NCBI GenBank assembly: GCA_013397075.1
Contig: VWZS01003954.1
Location: 1-64,000, forward strand
Source: Rhabdornis inornatus
Taxonomy: Eukaryota; Chordata; Aves; Passeriformes; Rhabdornithidae
DNA: 64,000 bases
Direction of reading: 5' to 3'
The notes under the pieces were generated by a model that saw only the letters and a program-made list of their open reading frames with translations, was not told the origin of the DNA and made no database searches. A program made the position numbers and the translations under genes. Below are positions 1 to 12,600 of this stretch, in pieces; position 1 is the stretch's first letter; each line of letters opens with the position of its first letter.

Positions 1-600
1 CCTGCCTTTCAAACCAAGACAGGGTGTTAATGTGCTAATCTCTGGCTTTGACCCAGATTCTGAAATTGGGTTTAGTTGTTGGTTTTTAAGGGTCATGTGG
101 AGTTCAAAGACAGAAGACCACGAACTAACAAGGAGATGCAAATAACTGCATCACTTCCCCTCCCCTTTTAGCATAACCATTAAGAAACAAGTAAAACCAC
201 TACAACAATACAGCAGCAAGGGGAGCAGTTATTCCTAGTTTCAAAGAGTTTAGATAGGGTGATACTAAGGATCTACAGTGACAAGCTACAGTTCTTTCCC
301 TTGAAATTCACAGTAAACAAATCAGTCTTTTAATAATTATCTGCCCATCCCTCCACATAAGGGGCTGACACAGCGAGAAGTCAAATCATTTGACAAACAA
401 AGGACACTAACCCTTACATCCACCAAATCAGAAATTAGATTCAAGGATAGAGAATTTTTTGAAAATTGTTAACTATCTCAGGAATCTGTAGTTATCTAGC
501 TCCTGCTGTGAAAAAAATGTACATTCCTTGTTATCTACTTTATTCCTGTGGATTAGCTGGAAAATAATACAAGGAAAATAAATAAAAGATGGACACCTTA
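1..600. other. Intergenic DNA, nothing recognised
   Basis: AT-rich sequence left of the first CR1 fragment. I see no exon-like open frame with splice sites, no RNA gene and no repeat that I can name. By known vertebrate synteny this would be sequence downstream of GXYLT1. Confidence 0.5.
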
Positions 601-647
601 GAGCAGCCTTCCAGTACCTACAAGAGAGCTGGAGAGGGACTTTTTAC
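601..647 (+). repeat. CR1 LINE 3' fragment, left part (split by LTR)
   Basis: The sequence resembles the CR1 3'-region segment in which 'cagtacct' is followed by 'gctggagagggactttttac'. It continues at 1324 after the LTR interruption, so this is one CR1 copy broken by a later insertion. It is a non-autonomous, 5'-truncated remnant. Confidence 0.8.
642..647. repeat. Target-site duplication, left copy (TTTTAC)
   Basis: Identical to 1324-1329 on the other side of the LTR. It marks the exact insertion point inside the CR1 fragment. Confidence 0.85.
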
Positions 648-1323
648 TGACGCGGCCCACCTGCAACTATGACCTGGCCCTCCAGCCCACTCAGCTAGCT
701 CCTGCAGGCAGGTACCAGCGCCAAGAGTGGGCTGCTTCCCGGACACAAATGGCCCAGAAAAGCAGCTAGGGCTGTGAGGCCCTTCTGGTAGAGTCCACGT
801 CCGGGAGAGATAAAGGATGAAAAGGAGTCCTTATGTTGATCCAGGGAAGAGGTTTATTTTATGGTCCGAGGAAACAAGGCAGTAAGTCAAGGATCCAACA
901 AAAGTCAGAAATCACTGGTGTGCAGCAACTTAAATATGGGGGAGGTCCTGAAGGAGGGTACAATGCATCAACCAATCAGGGTATTTTGGGGGAGGAACAT
1001 AAGGCAGGGACAAATACTTAATCAACCAATGAGGGAGAAAGTAGGCGGGGAACAACATGTATCAGCAAATCATGTTTTAAGAGAAGGGTAACTGACATAG
1101 AGGTTTCTGGAAATTTGGGAGGGGCTAGGGAGGATTGACAATGCCATGGGAGGGGATTCGGGAGACTGATAGGGAACAATCTGGAAAAGGGGATGGGACA
1201 AGGGCAGATTGATAGGGAAAGGGTGGGAACTCGGACAACTGATATTACAACAAACAGGGGAACAACACTGGAACAAACCATTAATAAGAGAGGAAAACAA
1301 CAATAAAATAACAAGCCACAACA
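648..1323 (-). mobile_element. Solo LTR of an avian endogenous retrovirus (family A)
   Basis: On the minus strand the element begins TGTTGTGG and ends GCGTCA, the TG...CA ends of an LTR. It is flanked by a perfect 6-bp target-site duplication, TTTTAC at 642-647 and 1324-1329. On the minus strand a TATA-like ATATTTAAG lies around 931-940 and a polyadenylation signal AATAAA at 853-858, in the order expected of U3-R-U5. It is alignable over its whole length with the LTR at 57611-58290. No internal retroviral genes flank it, so it is a solo LTR left by recombination. Small open frames inside it are not genes. A 6-bp duplication fits alpha/beta-retrovirus-like (ERVK-like) elements rather than ERVL; that class assignment is inference. 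Confidence 0.88.
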
Positions 1324-1613
1324 TTTTACAAAGGTATCAGTGACAGGACAAGGGAATGGCTTTAAACTGGAAGAAGGAAGGTTTAGATTAGGTATCAGGG
1401 AAATAATTCTTTACTGTGAAGATGGTGAGATACTGGAACAGGTTGTTCAGAGTGGTTGTAGATGCCCTGGAATCCCTGGAAATGTTCAAGGCCAGGCTGG
1501 ATGGGCTTTGAACAACCTGGTCTAGTGAGAGGTGTCCCTGCCCAGGAGAAGGGGTTGGAACTAGATGACCTTTAAGGTCCTTTCTAACCCAAACCATTCT
1601 ATGATTCTATGAT
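1324..1613 (+). repeat. CR1 LINE 3' end, right part, with octamer-like tail
   Basis: Continues the CR1 copy interrupted at 647. It starts with the target duplication and runs through the conserved CR1 3' UTR, including 'gatgccctggaatccctgga', 'ggctggatgggctttgaaca' and 'ggttggaactagatgacctt'. It ends in the short ATTCTATG direct-repeat tail at about 1599-1613 that is diagnostic of CR1 3' termini. Plus orientation. Confidence 0.92.
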
Positions 1614-4600
1614 CTGTAAGTGGAAATAGACTGGGTCCCTGGTTTGTGCAACTAAGGTGGCACCCAGATATAGGAGAAGCATTTAAAATCCAGATTGAAC
1701 AGAACTGATGGTCATTGCTTTGATTAAAGAAACTTGCAATCATATGGATGAAGTAGGCAGGCACCAGCCATGCATCTCTCATAAAAGAACAGATATTCAG
1801 GGAAGAAACTACCAGATGATGACTCAAGGAACATAATGATTTTACTAATGGCTGCAAACTTCCTCCTACCTGAACATCATCAAATAGCAGTCTGAAGAAA
1901 AAATAAAACCCAATCACAGCAGGAATACAGGTCCTCTAATTACAGGTTTCTGCAAAGAGACCTGTAATAATACCTCCTGCAATTTTTATAAGCATTCAAA
2001 TGAAAGAAGAGCTTAGTGGTTATCTTTTAAAAGCAATGCAGGGAAAAGGCAGAAGGGAGCATAAAGAAGCCCTGCAGAAATTTGCGAGCAAATATACAGG
2101 AAGATGCACATTCGTAAGTTTAAATGAGGACTCTCTCAAGAATTTACTGCAGCTGTGCATAAAGCAACCACAAAACTGAAGAGACACAACTGAACTTTAA
2201 CACAAGAATTTCCAGTTACTCAATATCCCTTCAAGAAACTTAACATTTTAATAGGTCCACGAAGGCTTGAAAAGTCATAGGAGACCAACATATCTTAAAT
2301 TTCATTACAACTTTGCAGGACAAGCTGTTTTCATATACATCCACTAAATGGCTACGAGAGAGATTTAGAGAACTACTTTAAAATGAGATTTTCTCCTCAC
2401 TTCCTGAAGTGGAAAATTCACAATTACCTCTGTAAACATCTTCTGTTTTGAAACCTGAGTAACAGTTTTGAATACTCTACTAAGACTACAATGCAACTGT
2501 AAGGCAACATGTATTTCTATAAGAAATTATCCTGCATTACTTAAGATTTGTCAGTTGAATACAGAAAACAAGTTGTCAAATGTTTCTCTGTAGTGTTAAA
2601 AAGATCAAACGACATTTTTTGTTTCCTAAGGGAACCTAGGATGCATACACTCATGTTTAGTTATGTTTTACTTGCTGGGTTCATTCTCTGCCTTTCTGGA
2701 CAACTTGAGCAAATAACTTGGCTGTTATTTGTGCAAAACTCTGTAGGAATTTCAGTTATTCTTCTCAAATACACAGAAAAATGGTGCTGGACAAAACTGA
2801 ACTTCCAAAAAAGAAACAGAAGATATTAAAAGAGATTAAAAATAAAACAGAAAAATAACTTCCAAGTTCCTGTTCACAGAAAAATGCTCAGACTGACAGC
2901 AACAACCCTGTAAGACAGATACAAGATCTTTTGCAATATCCATGGTGATGAGTAGTACCTTCCCACTACTTCCTACTTCTACTTTCTCTGCTACAGAAGA
3001 ATCCACTTTCTGCTACCAGAAGTCATATTATCACATTCACAGTTTTCTGCAACTTATTTTAACACACAAAATCACCGGAGCTGTTTCAAATGCCATCCAT
3101 TCACAAAGTAGTGAAGTGGGCAGGAAAGTCACTATCTAATCACATGAGATAACATGAGAGAGAAAGTTAAAATAGTAACGATTCAAAAGTGATAGTTTAC
3201 TAAAAGTCCAGGCAAAGAGCCTATACATTCATTTTACTTATATATGAATATTCCACTTAATCAAGTAAAAAAAAAAAAATCATACTGCCAGTAAATGGAT
3301 ATTGTTAAACCTGTTTGATAGTTGAAAATCTTTCAATTTGAACCAGAAAAGAGACAATGAAAAATAACTTAAGCCTTCTACGGAGTAGAAATTCTATATA
3401 TGTCCATACATTTGGAGACGCCTTTATAAACCAGGCAGAAGAAACCAGAAGTCTACTGTTTCCCTACAGATAAACTGAAATTACTGCTCAGTTTCATCCC
3501 ATTTAATCTGCCACAAACACTATCACAGCCATAAATGTCAGTTATTAAGCAGCAGTAATTCATAGTTATTTCCATTCAAAAAAGAGCCAAATAATGCATA
3601 TACAGCTAACACATTACACCTGCAGCTACACCTCTTACATGTTCTGCTTCTAAACCATCCAAGCAGACCCAGACCATATCCTTCTCCTACCACTGGACTG
3701 TAGCTACTTCCTTTTCCATGCTGTGTAGATAGGAAGTATAACTTGAGAGGAGGAAAAGAAAGATAGCTGGCTTCTTAGTCATCCTGTTAAGTGTACAGAT
3801 GGAAGTGTGGAAAGGCTGAATGGTTGGAGTATGCCTGGTATGGACAGAAATCTGGTATAAATTAAGAAATATGCTGACAGTTCAGTCTTCCAATCAGCAT
3901 TTTGCCAGAAGTTTACAGCTTGACCAAATTTAGGTCAAAACCAGCAGAAGGCAACTTCATACTCTTCTAAAATGCTTAAAATAAGAAGAATTACAAATTA
4001 TTTGCGAAACTACAAATAACTGGACAGACATTTTCATAAGGCCTTATTAACTGGCAGTGGTACAAGCACCACACACAAGGATGTTTCAATCCCATTAAGG
4101 GATAGCTTGCTTTTCATACTGTCTACAGTGAGTGACAGAAGTTCATCCAAATAAGATAATAACATCTTTACACAATCTCTTTACCATGAGACCGTGATCC
4201 CTTTAAAAGAGACAGAATAATGGTACCATGACACAGAGACTAATCAAGCAGAGGAAGACAGATTTATCTTCAGTTAATCTGAATGTGTATTTCCTGATGT
4301 TTACATTTTTCTATCAAACTTTACACTTTACAATAACTTTATAACAAATAAATAATTTAAAATGGGATTCCTAAAGGTCTGTCATTTGTTAGTACTCACT
4401 ACATTTGTAGAAAAAACAAACATTTCTAAAACTAGACAGCAATAAGGAATCCCAAGCTAGATGTAAGCACTACACTTCTAAGCATCTAACCTTACAAATC
4501 AGGTATTGAAATGTTTGGGAGCATAACTGGTTTCTATCACATTACCTGGATTCTTAGTCTTTTAAGTGTCTCCAAATGTTTCCCCTATAAGCCAGATTTG

Positions 4601-6873
4601 GGCTTTTGTTTGCAAAGGAAGGTTCTTTTTCTAAATCTAAAACACAGGGATTAGAGAACGAAAAATGTATTTGAAACAGAAAAATACTCTGGAGAATTAC
4701 TTAATAGAAGCTACTTGCTTTTTTTAAAGTGTTCATGAATGTTACCTGGAGGTGACCTGAGGTGAGCAGCTTTCATTTATATTAAAAAATTAATCAAAAC
4801 CTATGGCATAAGGCCATATTCTGCTATTTGTAATATGCTAAGTAAACATTTCTAGACGTAAGCACAAAGTAAGAATTTTTGTCCTACAATAAGCCTCAAT
4901 ATTAATTCTTTTTGTTGTACTCCCCCACAAAATTTGAAATTTAAGTGGAAAGACTGCTGCTAAAGTCCACATTCCCCTTTTTTCTTAAATAGTCCATCAG
5001 GTTTTAACAGTATCTTGACATGTCTATAACATACTAAAAATAAATTCAAAACTGAAAGTTTCTGCAAAGACAAACACAAAAAACAAGCTGAAAGATTTTT
5101 TTAAATACAAACACATGGTACAAGTAAGAAGGAAAGCTGAAGACAAATTGATATAAAAATCAGTATTTATGTAAAAAAATAATGCACTGCATATTGTAAA
5201 ATCAGTCAGTTACAGTATTCACCTTCACAGAGATTTCTACATTTTCAGGCTTCAAAAGGTTACACAGCAAGGAAAAGAGACCTACATGAGAGGCAGACTG
5301 CTTCCTGATTCCATCTCAAAAATTTATACCCTGAGCCCGCAGGGAAATTAGAAGCAGGATACAAATTCTGCTGACAGTAGACTGTGTTTTTGTACTGCTA
5401 GAGCATTTGCCCAGCTCACACGGATCTGGAAGTCAGAGCCAGTCTATCTTTGACAAGGGAACAAGTACAAAAATTACGTTTCTAAAATGGGGTTGGGATG
5501 AAGGTGCAAGTCAGTGAGTGGATTCTCCATGTTCAACACACAGCAACTGTCCTGGAATCCAAAAGCTCACTTTATGAAGACTTCATCTCACTTAGGTTAT
5601 CTAAGTTCATATATACTTTACAAATACATTTCATACCATGCAAGTTTAAATATTTTACCATAAAACTAGAATTCAGCCCTTTTCTTCATGGTTTTCTCTG
5701 GAGAAAAAGTTATAACTCAAACAGAAGTTTTTCTTCTTTCACTAAGATAACTGGAGGAAACCTAATCTTTACCTGTTGCAAATCACTATCACTCCATTGA
5801 AAGTAATGCATTCATGTAGCTGAGGATCTGCCCCAAAACTATTTTAAAGCCATTTCTTAAAAAAATATTACAAAAGGATATATTCTCTAAAAAACCCATC
5901 TACTACACAGTCTGATGAAGCATCAGAACTCTTACTACAGCTCTTTCCTTTCAGTTACTACATACTCTGTAACAATAATCAGGTAATAATTCCTAGTATG
6001 GAAATACAACAGCAACAGCTTTCCACCACTGGGCTTTTTTTTCTACTTCCAAAATGCCCTATAAAGCTGCAAAACCATGAAATTTTAAAAAAGTATTGGA
6101 AGACAAGTAACTTCAAACTGGATTTTTACTTAAAATCCCCTCAGTTCTCCTCTACCTTTTGGTGCTAATGGCTCTACAATGTCGAAACAAATTATTTTTA
6201 ATATAAAGTTTCTGTATTTACTAACAGAGAAAACCAGTATCACATACTAAACATTAATTTCTCAGAAAATCATATTTATAGTGTGCAGTTTACAGCTGAG
6301 ATAAACAAAACAAGATTGTCAAAACAGTACTTCAACATGTAAGAGATGAACATATAAAGGCATATACAGATTGTCAATGATTACAACACATTTCTTTAAC
6401 AAGAGAGTATTTTCTGCACTTGTAAACAACTTTGTTTACATAAAGACTCACACCTTTAAAGTGAAGTTAGTGCTGCTGACTCAGTTATTGCTACATTCAC
6501 AGTTTAAGAGAATTTTAGACAGTATGTGAGGTACACTTACAAACAGAACCATCTTCATTTCTTCCTTGTTCATTTATCATTTGATAACTGAATTATGCAG
6601 ACTACAAGCACTGACCATAGAAGTCAGTAACACCCAAATCATCAGATATGAGATAAACATTAGCAATGATTAAACTTCAAAAAACATAAAAGTCACCTTT
6701 GCAGAAAAAAAGTTCTTGTTCTTCATTACATGAATATTTTCTTCATTTTTATGTATACTAGTAAACTTTTCTCTGGGCACATTAAGAGCCCATTCAAACT
6801 GTAATAGAATTCTTGCACCTTTTGACCAGCTATGTTAATTCAGTCTCTTCATGTAACAACCAGGAGTCAAAAA
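1614..6873 (-). other. GXYLT1: 3' flank and presumed 3' UTR of GXYLT1
   Basis: AT-rich DNA directly downstream of the GXYLT1 stop codon. Mammalian GXYLT1 has a long 3' UTR, so part of this stretch is probably transcribed, but the cleavage site cannot be fixed from sequence alone. I noted the variant polyadenylation signal ATTAAA on the minus strand at 6197-6202 and 3502-3507. I did not spot a clear AATAAA close to a GU-rich element. Small open frames here (for example 2548-2829 and 5498-5800) lack any recognisable similarity. Confidence 0.4.
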
Positions 6874-7035
6874 TCACCTTCCCTTTGATCTTCTGGCATA
6901 CAAGTCTCTTACGCTTTTTGTTAGCTGCTTTATGAATACTTTGTATACTCTTCCACAGTATGTATGCGTGGTTTTCTGTAATTCCCGTTCTAGGGGCTGC
7001 AGCAGAGAATGAACCAGGTCATCTCCAAATGAATA
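6874..7035 (-). CDS. GXYLT1: GXYLT1 coding exon 8 (terminal, residues 434-486)
   Basis: Reads from a CACAG acceptor into YSFGDDLVHSLLQPLE and continues through HTYCGRVYKVFIKQLTKS to a TGA at 6874-6876. This is the C-terminal tail of glucoside xylosyltransferase 1. The human protein has the same tract with conservative changes, including the same Cys-Gly pair. The segment is basic and follows the GT8 catalytic fold. It starts in phase 0, matching the donor after Asn433 of exon 7. It was found by homology because the open frame is too short to stand out. Confidence 0.93.
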   Translation of the reverse strand, partial: YSFGDDLVHSLLQPLERELQKTTHTYCGRVYKVFIKQLTKSVRDLYARRSKGR

Positions 7036-7409
7036 CTGTGAAAAGGTTAAAAAAATTTAAGATTAATGCAGAAGACTGTCATTAGTCAGAGATATTAGAG
7101 TTTTAAAAAAATAATTTTCAGCATCATATTTGCTGTCTACAGGTTTATTCAGTGTTTTCAAGAACTCACGAGTGCTTCTGAATGCAGTAATTTAAAAACA
7201 CCTCTCAATTACAAAACTATATTCTCAGGCTTTCAATAAACCTAACAAGAAAGATTTTTTTTTTAATGTTAAGCAAATGAATATATTTAGATAGGCAAGG
7301 AGGAAATTTAAAATTACCTTACCCAATTAAAAATGTACAACTCTAAAATTATTTCTGGATTTTTTTTTTACTGTATGGCAACTTTCTCAAATGGCATATA
7401 ACCTTTAAG

Positions 7410-7442
7410 TACAATATAATATAATACAATATAATACAATTC
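7410..7442. repeat. AT-rich short tandem repeat
   Basis: Imperfect tandem units of ATAATAC/ATAAT type ('caatataatacaat' repeated). Simple low-complexity sequence inside intron 7. Confidence 0.7.
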
Positions 7443-8228
7443 TTATCAAATTATAATGAAACAGCAGTATAAAAAGCAGTATTGAAGTTTCATTAAATTG
7501 AATGATGGTCAAAACATACTATGTTTAACATGGGCATGAAATAAAGTTGTCATTAGCTCAACACTGCAATGGTTTTTATAAACAAATGGTAAGTTAAAAC
7601 AGCATTTTAAAGTAACATAATTTTGTTCATCTTACTACCAATGAATCAGTAGTGGTCTATACACTTTCTCCGACATGTTCATGTATGAAATGGGATCATA
7701 AATAAAAGGAAATAATTTTTTTTTCTATTTCTGACAATGCTCAAAGGAAACAAAGAAATAATATTTTTATGGAAATACAATCACTTTCCCTGCAATGTAT
7801 TCTCAGACCCCCGAAAGTACTTTTCTTCATTTTTATATCTAAATATGACAACGTGTAATAAAGTAACATTAAAATATACTCTTGATTTTTGTAGGTTATA
7901 CACACACAGTAGCCTGCTACATTAAAATGTGCATCAGTGCTAAGTTTTACAGCTCTTCGGTGAGTATGCTGATGTAGTGATAAATTGTCCATTAGATGAC
8001 TTATTTGCAGAATGAAAAGAAGATCCTGTGCTTTGTATTTAAAGGAACAACAGCATATTAATACACTGAATTTCTGGAAAAGGTCAAAATCTAGTATATA
8101 AAATTTTTTTTACAATCCAAATCTAGATACAATTAAAGTGTTCTGGTAAATATATACAAACTTTGGGAAGAAGGGATTTTTTTCTGCACTTTAAAATCTA
8201 CAGAAAAATGAAGCTTCTGGTGATAGCT

Positions 8229-8735
8229 TGTTCAGCCTGGAGAACGAGATTGTCCCTCTCTCTCTGCACTGGTGTGGCCTCACCTTGAGTACACAGTGTG
8301 TGTAGTTTTGGCTGCCACAATATAACAAGGATATAAAGCTATTAGTGTCCAAAGGAGGATTACTGTAAGATGGTGAGGGGTCTTGTGGGGAAGCCTCATT
8401 GCAGTTAAAACTTCCTTGTCAGAGGAAGAGGAGGGGCAGGCACTGATCTCTTCACTCTCATGAACAGTGACAGCACCTGAGGGAATGGCCTGAAGCTGAG
8501 TCAGGATAGGTTTAGGCTGGGTATCAGGAAAAAGTTTCTCACCCACAGGGTGGTTGGGCACTGGAACGGGCTCCCCAGGGAAGTGGCCACAGCATGAAGC
8601 CTGGCACAGTGCAAGAAGTGTTCAGGCAATGTTCTCACGCATATGGTGTGACTCTCAGGGATGGTCCTGGGCAGGGCCAGGTATTTGGATTTTAGTGATC
8701 CTTGTCAGCCCCTTCCTATTCAGATATTCTAAGAT
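8229..8735 (+). repeat. CR1 LINE fragment in GXYLT1 intron 7
   Basis: Recognisable CR1 3' region: 'ttgttcagcctggaga' is followed by 'ctctgcactggtgtggcctc' and 'cagggtggttgggcactgga', and then by the segment leading to the 3' end ('ctcagggatggtcctgggca'). Plus orientation, therefore antisense to GXYLT1. The copy is diverged and has no coding capacity. Confidence 0.85.
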
Positions 8736-9074
8736 GCCCAAATGCTCATGGAAACAGTTTACCAGGTGATTTATTAAATAAATGAGAATAAAGCCTTTTA
8801 AATAAACACTGACAACTACAGGCATTGTCTTAGAATCCTAACCTAGATATAGTCTACACTCTTTTCAAAAGATGCCCATCAAAACAGGAATATACTGGAA
8901 CTCCATCCAAACAATAAAGGAGAAAAAAGTGGTAAAACACTTGACATTACTTAAAAGAGAAAAAAAAATATTTTGTTGCAGTCAAGATGAGTATCAACAT
9001 ACCTACAAAGTACATGTACCACTATAGATAAACATACATGAAATAATAACAAGTACAATGCAAAAACCACTTAC

Positions 9075-9247
9075 ATTTTTTATTGCTTCATAGACAGCCC
9101 TAAAAGTTGGTTGTTTATCATCGTGGTAAACACCTCTATTTCCATGAAGAATAAATATACCTTCTTCTTCAGCTGCCTTACAATTGCTTCCATAGATGCA
9201 GTGGTCAGGCCGGTAATTCCATTGGCAGGGAAAGACATAAAGACTTT
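9075..9247 (-). CDS. GXYLT1: GXYLT1 coding exon 7 (residues 376-433)
   Basis: Translates to (E)SLYVFPCQWNYRPDHCIYG, then an acidic stretch, then FILHGNRGVYHDDKQPTFRA, ending at Asn433 before a GTAAGT donor. This is the C-terminal part of the GT8 catalytic domain. The HGNRGVYHDD block and the cysteines of the CQWNYRPDHC segment are invariant in GXYLT1/GXYLT2. The His-Gly pair corresponds to the HxxGxxKPW-like metal/donor-binding region of the family (by analogy). The exon begins in phase 1 after an ACAG acceptor, completing the Glu codon begun in exon 6. Confidence 0.97.
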
Positions 9248-9550
9248 CTGTGTGGAGAAATGAGAGCTCTGGGTTAAGTATCAAAATTGTTTCAGGAAAT
9301 AAACCAATCTTCTCTTTATTTAGGACAGCTTTATAAATTTCTGTACAGTTGTTTTGAAATCTAACAGTTAACTACACTCTAGCAAGCTCCAGCACTGTCT
9401 CTCAAATGCTTTCAGAGAATTAAAGAAGTTAATAGTTCCTTGAATGCTTTCACCCAAAAGCCTGCTAATTGAGTATTTTCCTGGATTTTTTTTTTTCCCC
9501 ATGGAAAAGATAACTCCATAGTGTTAGACTGAAAATCAATGTGGATTTAC
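9248..9550 (-). other. GXYLT1: GXYLT1 intron 6 (short)
   Basis: A 303-bp intron with GTAAAT donor and CACACAG acceptor. No feature seen within it. Confidence 0.9.
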
Positions 9551-9674
9551 CTGGATTGTGAAAAAACATAATGTTCAATAGATCCTGATCACCCCATGTT
9601 ATGTTCAACTTGTATTTCTTCAGTAGTGGCATCAGAATTTCTCCCCACTGTAATCGGACTGGTGTCATATCATT
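9551..9674 (-). CDS. GXYLT1: GXYLT1 coding exon 6 (residues 335-376)
   Basis: Encodes NDMTPVRLQWGEILMPLLKK and then YKLNITWGDQDLLNIMFFHN plus Pro. The WGDQDLLN block is a GT8 signature found in both GXYLT paralogs and helps shape the acceptor/donor pocket. NIT is a potential N-glycosylation sequon, as expected for a lumenal domain. Acceptor TTTCACAG, donor CCAG|GTAAAT. The length of 124 nt leaves one base of the next codon (phase 1), and the exon joins in frame to exon 7. Confidence 0.97.
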
Positions 9675-12600
9675 CTGTGAAACAAAACAAAGCAAAACAA
9701 CACAAATTCAGGAGAGTTACACCTATAGGGAAGGAAATGCCTTAAAGATTCCCAGTATCTTGCACTTAAAAGGTACAAATCTCAAATGTATAGGTAACTT
9801 TTCATTTTAAACCAACAAGCCTATCTGTGGAAACTAATTATGGACATTTTCAATACGCTCTATTTCTCAATGATCAACTTACTGAAAAATTTCCCTCTAA
9901 CATCTTAAGCCAAGAATTCTAAGAATAGCAAGAGATTGTTTATACAGCAGTAGGATCTAACTCCAAAACTGCGTTTAAGTCATGCAGCAAGTAGCTGGGG
10001 AGTATTTAAATATTCACACATCATGCAATTTCTCTCTTTATCACAGAGTTACAATATACACAGGTTCTAACACTAACTGCAAAAATTTGAACCAGTTCAA
10101 TATAAAATTCATTCCTAAATAGTTACAAACACATACAGATAAAAAATACTGCTACAAAGCAGTGTACAAAAAGACAGAAATCCTTCAAAGGTTTTCAGAA
10201 GCATTTTCATCAAGTTGAACTTATTTTTTTCAGTTACTGAACTTGAATTTCCACATCAACAGGACAACTTTTTACTAGCAAAAGTCAGTAAGCAAAAGTC
10301 AGCTGTTAACAACTTCACGAATTCTTGATTTAGCAGAATCATTTCAAAAGAAAACAAGTTCTTCTAAGGTTCTGACTGAGGACTAGCTACTTGGAGTAAA
10401 TTGGCCTACACTGAATTCCATGTTAACAAAGGGATTCAAAACTGCAGTTTAAATGGTTACATATTCTAAAGCTAATCTCTTATCTTTACATCTTATTTAA
10501 GCTCAACTAGAACAGAAAATGAACAAGGCTGCTCACTTTGTACCCTGTACTTCACAGTTTTGAGAGTGTGGAAGCAAAAACAGTAAGTCCCATAAAGAGA
10601 AAATTCCTGAACAAGTACAAGCACTGTACCTTTTCTTCTTTTTAAGCAAGTTGCCAAAAACATATATTATAACTCCATTATAGTTTGGGATTTGCATACA
10701 GGAATATCATGTTAAGAGACAGATTACCAGGAGCAAAATACTCAGTTTGAGATTTACAGTATCAAAGACTTCTTTCTCTGAGCTTTACACTGACAAAGTA
10801 GAAAGTGCATAAAACTGCAGTTCAGTTTTTACTCTTCCCTAAATCATTTCAGCCATCAAATATGAGGGGCTTTCAGAACTGAAGACTAAACCAAGAAATA
10901 CTACAGGATTTCAGACAAGAATTAATACAGGAAAAGATCTATACCTTATATTATGCAAGAAGCCAAACAGAATATTGCAGTCCCTTCTCTCCTAAAAAAT
11001 TTATGATTATGATTGCCTGCAAGTATTCAATGAGTGCAGCCATAAGAAATGCACAAAAAAATTCTTCGCTAGTAAGAATTATCATTAAATTCAATGCAAA
11101 GTGATTAAATTAAATAAAACACAGGCTTTAACACTAAGCTAAAACCTTCCAAAAAAGCAAATAAATGAGACTGAATTACAGTCAGTAAAGATTACTCCCT
11201 CACCTGAAATTTGCAATTCACAGAATACTGACCTAAGGTTTAAGTTTAGACAAAATGCTAAGAATTAAAAACAGAATTAAATTAGCTCGCTCATACCAGG
11301 CAAATAATGGTAAGAGACTATAGAGTAACAAATATTGTTTCAGAGCAACACATATAAATAGAAGTTGAAATTGTTGAAGTCATTATTTAATATAATTTTC
11401 TTTTCACTCCTTCAGTTTTAATAGCAGAGAAATCCAGAGGATATCCAAGAAGATGCAAAGCAGGTAGGAACATGCATCATATAGCCAGATGTCTAGAAGC
11501 CATACTACTTGACAAATAATGCTGTCAGATTTAAGAACTGGAAATTGTAGTATTTCCATAACCTTTGCATAAATAGAAAAGAGCTACATATTAATAAAAT
11601 ACCAGTGATATATAATGACACCAGTGTAGGAGCAAGAGAAACTACTTGAATAATTACTTGTTTTCCTTCTTTAAAATATTCTATTGTAACTTGCAGCGAG
11701 GTGAAACAGCCTGAGAAGGAGGATGCTGATAGAACTGCTTTTCGGAAGTTACTAAAGTAAAAAAACCTCAAAGAAAAAATGCTACAATAATTTTAAAATT
11801 TCCAGAATATAAGCCTTCTCTCCAGTATTCCACAAAATGCAAAGAATGCTAGTGATTTGAGAAAAAAACCCCAAATGATAGTAGGCATTTCTGTGATGAC
11901 ATCAAACTGATACACATAGGTTCCTAAGAACTCTCAAAACTCTAATTTACTTGAGCAGAAGAAAATGTGTAAGAACAAAATATATGCAGGAACCTCGAAG
12001 TCTTTTCTGACACTTTGGGTTGGTTTTTTGTTTGTTTGTTTAGCTTGGTCATTATTCATTTTTGTACCAGGAAACTTCTGCCAGGCCAAGTCTGAAGTCA
12101 GACTTTAAAAATCTGTCACATCTAGCCTTTATTTTTTTTCTAAATTCTAGGATGAACATATAAAGCCGAGGCAAAATTCTCAAAGCACACAGCAATATCC
12201 AAACAAACTGTAGCTGTGTGCCACAAACAGCTGACCAGCTTAAATTTCCTTAATGCCAAGGGTGAGCCAGCTCTCTTCCTTCTAGTTACGTGATTGTACC
12301 CTGTTCTTGCACTAACAGTGCAGTGCTAACACTTACTGCATGTTTTTGTAAGCCGATTTACTTCAATAATCCAGCAGAAGGATTTCTTTTTTCTCCTGTT
12401 AGCAAAGTGAATTGAATCACACAAAGGACTGAACACCAAAGGCTACGACCACATAAATAAAAGCAGGGAAAAGCAGCTGGTAAGAGACAGGAACCTTCCT
12501 TTTAGAAGGAATTTGGTTTTGTGCAGGCTCATCATATTTCTTGAAACAACAGCCCTAAGCAACACTGAATGGTAAAAAAAGGTTATAATGGTTTAGGTCA

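Larger units (their letters stand above)
7036..9074 (-). other. GXYLT1: GXYLT1 intron 7
   Basis: A 2,039-bp intron with GTAAGT donor at the exon 7 side and CACAG acceptor at the exon 8 side. It contains an AT-rich short repeat near 7410-7440 and a CR1 copy at about 8229-8735. Open frames in the interval look random. Confidence 0.85.

Noticed and set aside
1018..1324. Proline/serine-rich open frames on the minus strand
   Set aside because: They lie inside the LTR (U3 region) and have no family match; they follow from pyrimidine-rich LTR sequence.
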